A stretch of 64,000 bases of DNA from Ideonella_A sp963843805 (GTDB lineage: Bacteria; Pseudomonadota; Gammaproteobacteria; Burkholderiales; Burkholderiaceae_C), in NCBI GenBank assembly GCA_963843805.1, contig CAWJLY010000004.1, positions 62,001 through 126,000 on the forward strand, given 5' to 3'. This document shows, piece by piece, positions 55,989 to 63,350 of this stretch. A program made the position numbers and the translations under genes. The notes beneath the pieces are model-generated. The model saw nothing but the letters and a program-made list of their open reading frames with translations. It searched no databases and was not told the DNA's origin. The number at the start of each line of letters is the position of its first letter. Within the stretch, counting starts at the first letter, position 1.

Positions 55989-56597
55989 ATGCCCACCGCC
56001 CGCCCCATCATCGCCCTCGACGCCGACGGCGTGTTGCTTGATTTTCACCATGGCTACGCCGATGCCTGGCACCGCGCCTTCGGCGAGCGCCCCACCGAGC
56101 GTGATCCGCAGGCCTATTGGCCGGTTGACCGCTGGGCTGTCGAGCGGCTGCAAGGTGATCGCCTCAGCCATTTCGGCAGCCATTTCGATCTCAAGTTCTG
56201 GTCGGGCCTGCCCGCCATCACCGGCGCCATCGAGGCCTGCCATCGGCTGCGCGACGCTGGCGGCTTCGATCTGGTGTGTGTCTCTGCCCTCGATCTGCAT
56301 TTCGAGACTGCGCGCCTGGGCAACCTGCGTGCACTCGGCTTCCCGATCGAGCGGGTGATTGCCACCGGCCACCACACCGGCGCCCGCAGCCCCAAGGCCG
56401 ATGCCGTCACCACGCTCAACCCGGTCGCCTTCGTCGACGACTTCTTGCCCTACTTCCGCGGCCTGCCCAACCACATCCACGCCGCGCTGATCCTGCGCGA
56501 ACCCAACGGCAGCCCGAATCAGGGCGACGAGATGGCGCTGGTCCACTCCACCCACCAGGACCTCGCCGCCTTCGCAGAATCATGGTTGAGAAAATAG
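55989..56597 (+). CDS. HAD-like hydrolase
   Basis: A 202-residue haloacid dehalogenase-type protein. The nucleophile motif is IIALDADGVLLDFHHGY (DxD at about residues 10-12), followed by a helical cap (HRAFGERPTERDPQAYWPV), VCVSALDLHFE (motif II) and VAFVDDFLPYFRGL (motif IV). A segment near the C-terminus, ILREPNGSPNQGDE, is coded by DNA also present in copy at 52944-52994. The phosphorylated substrate is unknown. The gene end runs straight into the remnant of a toxin gene in the same frame after its stop. Confidence 0.85.
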   Translation: MPTARPIIALDADGVLLDFHHGYADAWHRAFGERPTERDPQAYWPVDRWAVERLQGDRLSHFGSHFDLKFWSGLPAITGAIEACHRLRDAGGFDLVCVSALDLHFETARLGNLRALGFPIERVIATGHHTGARSPKADAVTTLNPVAFVDDFLPYFRGLPNHIHAALILREPNGSPNQGDEMALVHSTHQDLAAFAESWLRK

Positions 56598-56732
56598 CTC
56601 GCTCGTCGGCGCATCGACAACTACGCCTTCCTCGTGCCATTCGTCGAGGATGAAGACCAGGTCTTCCTGAAGACGATCATCCCGAGCAGGAAGGCCACAC
56701 GCGACTTCATTGAAAAGGAGCAGCCAACATGA
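56598..56732 (+). pseudogene. 5'-truncated toxin gene remnant (BrnT-like)
   Basis: Directly after the HAD stop the same frame encodes RRIDNYAFLVPFVEDEDQVF, then LKTIIPSRKATRDFIEKEQP, ending in a TGA that overlaps the antitoxin ATG (ATGA at 56729-56732). This is the C-terminal end of a small toxin of the BrnT-like kind usually found just before antitoxins of the type that follows. The N-terminal half and start are gone, replaced by the HAD gene end. Confidence 0.65.
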
Positions 56733-57043
56733 CGCTAGACGCATACGAAAAAGAGATTCTCGAAGCCTATGAGACCGGCAAGATCAAGCCGGTTGTCAAC
56801 AGGGCAGAGCTGCAGCGGCTGCGTGCCGTGGCTCGAGCCACCGCCATCAAGGATCGGCGCGTCAACATCCGGCTTTCGTCGGGTGACCTGCAAGACATCC
56901 AGGCCAAAGCGCTGGAGGAAGGCATGCCCTATCAGACGCTCATCGCCAGCGTCCTTCACAAATACGTTACCGGGCGACTGACCGAAAACGTGCGGCCGCC
57001 GCCGGTGCGCAAGGGTGTGGGTGGGCGTGGCAGCGGCGCCTGA
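56729..57043 (+). CDS. orphan antitoxin (ribbon-helix-helix, CopG/BrnA-like)
   Basis: A 104-residue antitoxin. It begins MTLDAYEKEILEAYETGKIK, then AIKDRRVNIRLSSGDLQDIQ, AKALEEGMPYQTLIASVLHK and YVTGRL, a CopG/ribbon-helix-helix pattern known from toxin-antitoxin pairs. The last 20 residues (PPPVRKGVGGRGSG) are low-complexity. Its toxin partner upstream is truncated, so it should now be an orphan that may still bind its operator or related loci. Confidence 0.85.
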   Translation: MTLDAYEKEILEAYETGKIKPVVNRAELQRLRAVARATAIKDRRVNIRLSSGDLQDIQAKALEEGMPYQTLIASVLHKYVTGRLTENVRPPPVRKGVGGRGSGA

Positions 57044-57106
57044 ATCGACTTGCAAAGGTGCCAAAATTGATGCAATATCGATTCATTCTAGATGCGTTAG
57101 GGAATC

Positions 57107-57310
57107 ATGCGTGCCACAGTGACGGTTGACGATGCTCTTTACGAGAAGGCCCTCGAGGTCGCCGATCCTGCGATGGACAAGGCTGACCTGTTTCGAGAGG
57201 CCATCAAGACCTTCATCAGGGTTCAAGCCGCCAAGCGGCTGGCTGCCCTGGGCTCTTCCTTGCCCGAGATGCAAGAAATCCCCCGACGACGGGGGGACGC
57301 CTCGCGATGA
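57107..57310 (+). CDS. VapB-type antitoxin
   Basis: A 67-residue antitoxin of the DUF2191/VapB type: MRATVTVDDALYEKALEVAD, then KADLFREAIKTFIRVQAAKR and LAALGSSLPEMQEIPRRR. It overlaps the VapC start by four bases (57307-57310). Upstream, an ATCGAT-centred stretch in TTGATGCAATATCGATTCAT (57067-57086) may be the operator and promoter. Confidence 0.88.
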   Translation: MRATVTVDDALYEKALEVADPAMDKADLFREAIKTFIRVQAAKRLAALGSSLPEMQEIPRRRGDASR

Positions 57311-57687
57311 TCGGGGTTCTCGTCGACACATCAGTGTGGGTCGACCACTTCCGTCTGCACAACAGCGCTTTGACCACGTTGCTCGAGGCGGACATGGTGC
57401 TGATGCACCCCATGGTCTTGGGTGAACTTGCGTGTGGTACGCCGCCGGCACGAGCGCAAACGCTGGCTGACATCGAACGACTGCAACAAGCTCAGCAGGC
57501 GAGCGTGCGCGAAGTGGTGGACTTCATCGGCCGCGAAAAACTCTATGGTCTCGGCTGCGGGCTGGTAGACATGGTTCTCCTGGCATCCGTCCTGATGACA
57601 CCGGGTGTCGCACTGTGGACGCTGGACAAGCGTTTGTGCGTTTTGGCCGAAAGGTTCGGGGTCTTGCATCGCGCGGTTCAACATTAG
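57307..57687 (+). CDS. VapC-type PIN-domain toxin
   Basis: A 126-residue PIN ribonuclease: MIGVLVDTSVWVDHFRLHNS, MHPMVLGELACG, GCGLVDMVLLASVLMTPG and LWTLDKRLCVLAE hold the four acidic residues. It is translationally coupled to VapB. It ends two bases before the HepT remnant on the opposite strand. Confidence 0.92.
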   Translation: MIGVLVDTSVWVDHFRLHNSALTTLLEADMVLMHPMVLGELACGTPPARAQTLADIERLQQAQQASVREVVDFIGREKLYGLGCGLVDMVLLASVLMTPGVALWTLDKRLCVLAERFGVLHRAVQH

Positions 57688-57688
57688 T

Positions 57689-57886
57689 TCACGCCAGCCC
57701 TGCCATCAGCCTGTTGACAATCTGATGCAAGGGGCGCAAGTCGTTCCGGATCGTCTTCCAGACGATTTGCAGGTCTACTTTGAAGTAACCGTGCGTCAGA
57801 GCGTTGCGCATGTCGTAGGCGACTGCCAGCGGCAGTTCTGGATGCGCAGCAGCAAATTCAGGATAGCGTGGTGAATTGCGGGTCAC
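57689..57886 (-). pseudogene. HepT-like (HEPN) toxin fragment, N-terminus lost
   Basis: A 65-residue frame whose sequence, PEFAAAHPELPLAVAYDMRN followed by ALTHGYFKVDLQIVWKTIRN, is the C-terminal half of a DUF86/HepT HEPN RNase. The catalytic RNxxxH appears as RNALTH. The first half of the normal 110-residue toxin is missing; its place is taken by the end of the MntA-like gene, which it overlaps. A deletion has probably fused the pair. Confidence 0.7.
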
Positions 57887-58187
57887 ACCGGGCGAGCCTC
57901 GAGAGTACGGCGGCTCGAAACTTGTCTGGCAAAGCGTTTGGGGTTAGCACATCGACTGGCACACCAAGCAGCTTCCGAAGTTCCAGCCGGATAGCACCGA
58001 TGTCGAACAAGGTCGTTTCGGGTGTCGGATCGATCAGGATGTCCAGATCGCTGCCATCAGTATCACGCCCGTGCAGCACCGATCCGAAAACACGGGCGTT
58101 GTGTGCGCGGTGGGCCTTCACCACCGCACGAATTCCAATGCGGTGGGAATGCAGTGCGTCGGATGGTTTCAGCACTCCTCCACGCAT
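57858..58187 (-). CDS. MntA-like nucleotidyltransferase antitoxin
   Basis: A protein of about 109 residues with the minimal nucleotidyltransferase fold. The signature is VFGSVLHGRDTDGSDLDILI (GSx10DxD), followed by LFDIGAIRLELRKLLGVPVD and VLTPNALPDKFRAAVL. MntA antitoxins AMPylate and silence HepT toxins, and a HepT fragment follows directly. The last residues (ARCDPQFTTLS) look like readthrough across a deletion joint. ATG 58187 was chosen. Confidence 0.82.
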   Translation of the reverse strand: MRGGVLKPSDALHSHRIGIRAVVKAHRAHNARVFGSVLHGRDTDGSDLDILIDPTPETTLFDIGAIRLELRKLLGVPVDVLTPNALPDKFRAAVLSRLARCDPQFTTLS

Positions 58188-58238
58188 GAGCGCATTGCCA
58201 ATGCCAAAATCGCCAAGCCCGCAATCGCCCCGTCCACC

Positions 58239-58901
58239 ATGCACTCACCCACCCCGCGCCCCGCCCGCATTCCCCCCGCCAGGCGCGCACCGGCTACCCT
58301 CGCCACGCAAACGCTCGTCCTGCTCTGCGGCGCCTCGCTGCTGATGCCGCTCCCGGCCCTTGCCGAAAACATCGCCGTTACCCGCAAGATCGCCGACCTC
58401 TACGCCGTCAACGGCGACAACCTGCTGCTGTTGACCAACGATTGCGATGTCTACGCGCTGGCCGCGCCGGCGCAGCTGCTGTCTGATTCGGGCCGCATGG
58501 TGCTGCGCTTCAACAACAGCAAGGATGCGGCGGCAAAAACAGCAGCCGCCAAAGCCAGCGCCAGCAAGCCCGCCACCGCTGCGGCCACATCCGCCGCCAC
58601 CAGCACCGATTGCGACCTGCGCGACATGGTCGTGCCGCAGCAAGCACCGCGCGGCCGCTTCCATGTGCAGCTGAGCTACGACTCGCCCGACTGGTACGCC
58701 ATCGCCGGCACCAACCTGCTGCTGCGCACCGTCGGCTGCGAGCGCCGCAGCGGCAACGAACCGGCCGTCTGGTTTCAGCCGATGGAAGGCAAAGGGGTGA
58801 TCGAATACCGCTCCGGCCTGCCCTGCACGTCAGACGGCGTTTTCGGCTCGATGCGCCGGCAGGCCCGCTCGAATTCGGGCGCTGCAACCGTCAAGCGTTG
58901 A
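58239..58901 (+). CDS. exported protein of unknown function
   Basis: A 220-residue protein with a signal peptide (LATQTLVLLCGASLLMPLPALA). The mature part has two similar modules separated by an Ala/Ser/Lys-rich stretch (about residues 110-135): IADLYAVNGDNLLLLTNDCD and DWYAIAGTNLLLRTVGCER share the pattern xAIxGxNLLLxTxxC. Each ends in a cysteine. The repeat suggests a duplicated small beta domain. I do not recognise the family. ATG 58239 gives a long polar N-region before the signal; a later start is possible. Confidence 0.65.
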   Translation: MHSPTPRPARIPPARRAPATLATQTLVLLCGASLLMPLPALAENIAVTRKIADLYAVNGDNLLLLTNDCDVYALAAPAQLLSDSGRMVLRFNNSKDAAAKTAAAKASASKPATAAATSAATSTDCDLRDMVVPQQAPRGRFHVQLSYDSPDWYAIAGTNLLLRTVGCERRSGNEPAVWFQPMEGKGVIEYRSGLPCTSDGVFGSMRRQARSNSGAATVKR

Positions 58902-58910
58902 GCATCGTCG

Positions 58911-59550
58911 ATGGCGAACGACAACGCCACCCACGCCGCGCCGCCGCAAACAGCAACAGATCGACCCGCGATGACCACCCCAACCCTGCGCGACCTGACC
59001 CGCCACTTTCCCCACCCCGGCCGCGTCGAAGCCATCCTGCTGCGCCCCGCCCGCGGCGCGCCCGCCACGCAGGTTCAATCAGCCGAAGCCATCGCAACCC
59101 AAGGCCTGGCCGGCGACCGCAGCGCCACCAGATCGCTCGAATCCCGTAGGAGCGGCTTCAGCCGCGCTTCCCCCCTCGCGCGCCCCGCTCCCACCACACC
59201 CCCAAGCAAACGCCAAATCACCCTCATCCAATCCGAACACCTCCCCGTCATCGCCGCCCTGTGCGCGATGACGGCAACCGATCTCGACCCCGCCATCCTG
59301 CGCCGCAACCTCGTCATCTCCGGCATCAACCTGATCGCCGCCCGCAGCCTGTTTGCCGACCAGCCACTGCACCTGCTGATCGGCAACCAGGTCGTACTCG
59401 AAATCACCGGCCCCTGCGACCCCTGCTCGAAAATGGAAGCCGCCCTCGGCCCCGGCGCCTACAACGCCATGCGCGGCCACGGCGGCATGACGGCCAGGGT
59501 GATCACCGGCGGCGCTGATCAACGTCGGCGATGCGATCACGTGCGCGTGA
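58911..59550 (+). CDS. MOSC-domain protein with in-frame REP insertion, one-base frameshift
   Basis: A MOSC (molybdenum cofactor sulphurase C-terminal) protein, the YiiM-like stand-alone kind. It has GRVEAILLRPARGAPATQV, GLAGDRSA, then after an insert QITLIQSEHLPVIAAL, LRRNLVISGINL and EITGPCDPCSKMEAALGPG with the conserved cysteines. The insert (59146-59166) is a family B REP read as SRRSGFSRASPLARPA. Near 59512 one base is missing: the next frame gives ALINVGDAITCA and a stop at 59550, the proper end. As written, the frame runs on to 59864 through repeats. ATG 58911 or 58971 may be the start. Confidence 0.8.
59146..59166. repeat. REP-type palindrome (family B) inside the MOSC gene
   Basis: GTAGGAGCGGCTTCAGCCGC plus G, an intact family B copy (core GCGGCTTCAGCCGC), lying in frame within the MOSC coding sequence. 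Confidence 0.85.
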
Positions 59551-59559
59551 GTCTGCATT

Positions 59560-59670
59560 TGGTATTTGTATTTGTATTCCGTATTGGTATTCCGTATTCC
59601 GATAGGAGCGGCTTCAGCCGCGCTTCAGCCCCGGCGCAAACCCGTAAAGCGCGGCTAAAGCCGCTCCTAC
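59560..59670. repeat. GTATT-rich short repeats followed by a REP doublet (family B)
   Basis: Bases 59560-59600 are built from five or six GTATTTG/GTATTCC steps, an AT-rich slippage-prone patch. A REP inverted doublet follows: TAGGAGCGGCTTCAGCCGCG at 59603-59622 and CGCGGCTAAAGCCGCTCCTA near 59650-59669. Confidence 0.8.
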
Positions 59671-59724
59671 AACAAAACAAAACAAGCCATTACCAGCCCG
59701 GCATCCACCACATGCCTCCCCACA

Positions 59725-60126
59725 TCACCCGCCCCGCACCCCCACCCAAACCTTCCCCACCCCCCAAGCCACCCCCGCCCCGATCCCCAGCCCGATCACC
59801 TCCGCCCACACATCATTCACCTCAGCCGACCGATACCCCGTCATCGCCTGCAGCCCCTCGATGACGATGCCGAACACCAGCAGCGACACCAACACCGCCA
59901 GAATCCGCCCCGGCCACGCCAGGCACCCCAGCGCGGCCATCGCTGCATAGGCCAACAAGTGATCGGCCTTGTCCCATCCGGTGGTCGGCAAAGGGATCTT
60001 CTCGCCGGGCATCAGCGAGAGCACCAGCACCACCAGGGCGCAACTCCAGAAGGCCCAGCGGACGAAGGTCTGCTGTTGAACAAGCAGTGGAGTAGCGGGA
60101 GCGGTCGAAATACGCGTTTCAGCCAT
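59725..60126 (-). CDS. VanZ-like family membrane protein
   Basis: A 133-residue membrane protein with four helices: FWSCALVVLVLSLMPG, HLLAYAAMAALGCLAW, ILAVLVSLLVFGIVIEGLQ and IGLGIGAGVAWGV. The family marks WDKADHLLAY and EGLQAMTGYRSAEVNDV are both present. VanZ-like proteins occur widely near polysaccharide genes; in enterococci VanZ gives teicoplanin resistance, but that should not be assumed here. It lies next to the sugar dehydratase gene on the same strand. Confidence 0.88.
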   Translation of the reverse strand: MAETRISTAPATPLLVQQQTFVRWAFWSCALVVLVLSLMPGEKIPLPTTGWDKADHLLAYAAMAALGCLAWPGRILAVLVSLLVFGIVIEGLQAMTGYRSAEVNDVWAEVIGLGIGAGVAWGVGKVWVGVRGG

Positions 60127-60165
60127 GAATCAGATCGTGATGCCGGTTGGTGTTAACCCGGCAGA

Positions 60166-62462
60166 TCATAGCCAAAGCCGCAGATCGATCGCATGCATCA
60201 AGAATTGGCCCGGCACCGCAACTGCCCGGTTCCGGATTCCGGTATTCCATGTAGGAGCGGCTTCAGCCGCGATTCGGCCGCCGCCGGCAGCGCAGTCCGT
60301 TGCCCGCAGGAACAGGAATGCGCGGCTCAAGCCCGCCCCTACAAAGCCCGCTTCTGCCCCTCGCCACCCACGGCAACCAATTTCGGCCGCGCACGCCACC
60401 GGCGCCTGCATTGACTCATCCGACTGCCGCTGCTCATCATCCTCGACATCGTCAATCGCCAGCGCAACCTCCTGCCGCTTGTCCGCCAACAAGACCCAGT
60501 CGACCAGATCGCCACTCGGCTTGTAGCCAGAAACCAGCCGCTGCATCATCGCGCGCACCCCGGCAAGATCCGCCCTGCGCATCATCCCGTCAAGCGCACG
60601 CAGATGAGTCTCGAGCTCGCCCCAAGGCAAGAAAATCCTCATGCGCCTTCATGATCCGCGGATGCGGCGTCGGGCTTGCGCCATCGCCGATCAACAGCTC
60701 TTCGTAAAGCTTTTCACCCGGGCGCAGGCCGGTGACCTTGATCTCGATATCACCCGTCATGTTGTGCGCCGTCACGCACCCGCAGGCCCGACAACTCGAC
60801 CATCCGCCGCGCCAGATCGTAGATGCGCACCGGCTCGCCCATGTCGAGCACGAAGACATCGCCGCCGGTGGCCATCGCGCTGGCCTGGATCACCAACTGC
60901 GAAGCCTCGGGGATGGTCATGAAATAGCGCGTCATCTTCTCATGCGTCAGCGTGACCGGGCCACCATTCGCAATCTGCTCGCGAAACAGCGGCACCACCG
61001 AGCCCGACGACCCCAGCACATTGCCGAACCGCACCATCGTGAACCGCGTCTTGCTGCCGCTTCGCGCGGAATCCCGTTCAGGCCCGATCCCTCATGCGCA
61101 TCGGCAAGCGCCTGCAACACCATCTCGGCAAGCCGCTTGCTGGCGCCCATCACATTGGTCGGCCGCACCGCCTTGTCGGTGCTGATCAGCACGAAGTTCT
61201 GCGACGCCGTGGGCAATCGCGTGACGGGCGCAAACCATCGTGCCCCACACATTGTTGCGGATGCCCTCGAGCATGTTGTGCTCGACCATCGGCACATGTT
61301 TGTAGGCGGCGGCGTGATAGACCGTCTGCGGGCTCCAGGTGGCCATGATCTCGCCCATGCGCCGCTCGTCGGTCACCGAGCCGAGCAGCGGCCGCAATTC
61401 GATCGAAAGCGAATCTTCGACGCCGACAACGGCGGCCTGCAGCTCCGACTGGTGATCTGGTACAGCGCGTATTCGCTGATGTCCAGCAGCAACAAGCGCC
61501 GCGGGCCGCACTTGACGATCTGCCGGCACAACTCGCTGCCGATCGAACCGCCCGCGCCGGTGACCAGCACCACCTTGCCGCGGATGTTGGCCTCCATCAG
61601 CGCCTGGTCAGGCGCCACCGCGTCGCGGCCGAGCAGGTCGGCAATATCGAGCTCGTGCAGGTCGCTCAGGTCGACATTGCCGCTGGCAAGTTCGGACAAC
61701 GCCCGGCAGCGTGCGCACGTGGACGGGAAACTGCCGCAACGACTCGAGGATCTGGCACCCGGCGTGGCCGCTCGATCGAGGGGATGGCCAGCAGCACATC
61801 GGTCACGTTCAGTTTATCGATCAGCGACGGCGAGTTCGGCGGGGGCAAAGATCGGCACCGTGTCGAGCGCGCGGCCCTGCATCTTCGGGTCATCGTCGAC
61901 AAAACCGACCAGCCGATGCTCACCCGATTGCGCCAAGCGCCGAAGCGAGCTGATGCCCTGCCGAGCCGGCGCCATAGATCAGCACGCCCGGCAGCTTCTT
62001 GCGATCGACGATGCTGCGATACAGGTCGCCCAGCAACACCCGAACGACCAGCCGGCTGGCGCTGACCCCGATGAACATCAACAGCGGCTGAATGATGCCG
62101 ACCGTGCGCGGCACGCCGCTGATGCCGATCACGGTGAAGATGAACGCGTAGATCACCGCATACGCGGCACACGCCCTGGCCACCGCCTGCGTTGCCTTCC
62201 ACCCGGCCGACCTGAAGATCGACGCGTAGAGGTTGAAGTGGGTGAAGATCGGCATGGCCAGAACGACCGACCCGAGCACCGCCCAAGGCGGGATCTCCGA
62301 CACTGGCAGCCAACGTTCCAGCCGCAAATACAGAGCGATCCAGACCGTCAACGCGCAAAGCGCAATGTCGGCAGCAATCGCCAGCGCCCGCTTGGCCGGG
62401 CGCGGCAGTTCCAGAATCTGGTCGGCGAGACCGCTTGCTGTCATCTGCGAGTTTTTCACCAT
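60166..62462 (-). pseudogene. membrane nucleoside-diphosphate-sugar 4,6-dehydratase (WbpM/PglF/CapD type), eight or more frameshifts
   Basis: The whole family sequence is readable only by switching frames. The first block (61920-62462) has four membrane helices and LPGVLIYGAGSAGHQLA. Then come LVGFVDDDPKMQGRALD, DKLNVTDVLLAIPSIER, RQFPVHVRTLPG, the Rossmann loop VLVTGAGGSIGSELCRQI (about 61550), QTVYHAAAYKHVPMVEHN, VLISTDKAVRPTNVMGASKR, FGNVLGSSGSVVPLF, ITVTGLRPGEKLYEE-like IEIKVTGLRPGEKLYEELL, and finally LPWGELETHLRALD (60590-60642). All motifs are intact; only the frame changes. Such proteins make the UDP-4-keto sugar that starts O-antigen, capsule or glycan assembly. The last frame runs to 60166 through REP sequence. 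The gene may well be intact in the organism. Confidence 0.8.
60251..60345. repeat. REP-type inverted doublet (family B) at the 3' end of the dehydratase gene
   Basis: GTAGGAGCGGCTTCAGCCGC at 60251 on, and the worn inverted copy CGCGGCTCAAGCCCGCCCCT at about 60321 on. The dehydratase frame reads through it as part of its apparent C-terminus, which probably is not native. Confidence 0.8.
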
Positions 62463-62913
62463 GACAAGAAGTCTTTCAACATTATTAAACGCGACCTAGG
62501 AATCGGAGAGTAATGACCCGCCGGCCCCCGCGGAGACGCTACCGCACTGGATAATGATGAGCCCTGAAGGGGCCGCACAGGTCCTTTTACGACCCGATCC
62601 TTCGGAACGATAATCGCGGCTTCGCAGGCCGCTGAAACCCTACCACATATTCCCAGTATTTCAGCCAATCGTCAACGCCACTTCCGGCTAATCGTGAACT
62701 GGATTTTAGCGCGATCATGGGCGGCGTCTTAAATCGCCCAAGAACGCGTAGAACCGCTCCAGGGGCTTTTGTCCAGACAAGTTGCGTAAGTCATGTGCGG
62801 AGGCACGTCGGACATCGGGCGTAGAAGTGGCGCCGCAAATCTGCACAGCGCGATAAGTGGAAACTCCGGGCAGTATGCTGGGCCGAGAACGGCTTGGCGA
62901 GAAGGAGTTTTCG
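62463..62913. other. intergenic region before the IS remnant
   Basis: 451 bases without a convincing gene. The left end is the leader of the dehydratase gene. The right end (about 62850-62905) precedes the transposase ORF and probably includes the terminal part of the insertion sequence; I could not define its inverted repeat with confidence. Confidence 0.5.
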
Positions 62914-63324
62914 ATGGTCAAGAAATCAGGGCGCCGCACCCGGCGCACGCACAGTCCAGCGTTCAAGGCACGGGTTGCTCTGGCGGCCCTGCGAGATGAC
63001 AAGACGCTGGCCGAGTTGAGCACGGAGTTCGAACTGCACCCCACGCAGATCGTCGAATGGAAGCGCCAGTTGCTCGAAGGTGCGGCTGACGTTTTCGGGG
63101 GTGCCGGCCAGGCCGCCGCGCCGGTGGACCTGTCCCCCGAGTTCGACACGAAATCCGTTTTTGGCCCAATTTTGGCAAAAGAAGTCGATAGTTCTCATCA
63201 ACAATATCCATTGGAAATCGCCTGGACGGATGCCGATCCCCGGGAAATTGATGCCCTTCCGTTATCACCACCAGTCGCCAAAATTCATGCAGGTTGCAAA
63301 CGTTTTGCCGGGCCGACTCTGTAG
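62914..63324 (+). mobile_element. truncated IS3-family transposase OrfA
   Basis: The first 75 residues, MVKKSGRRTRRTHSPAFKAR then VALAALRDDKTLAELSTEFE and LHPTQIVEWKRQLLEGAADV, are the helix-turn-helix OrfA of IS3-type elements; AAGGAG precedes ATG 62914. After VDLSPEF (about 63140) the sequence changes abruptly in composition and the remaining frame to 63324 is unrelated. OrfB with the DDE domain is absent. This is an insertion-sequence remnant cut on its right side. Confidence 0.82.
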
Positions 63325-63350
63325 TGCACGACTGAAGGCCTGATCTACTA

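Noticed and set aside
51284..58187. Integron cassette array as an explanation for the toxin-antitoxin cluster
   Set aside because: Genes lie on both strands, no attC-like sites separate them and no integrase is present; REP doublets are the only recurring spacers.
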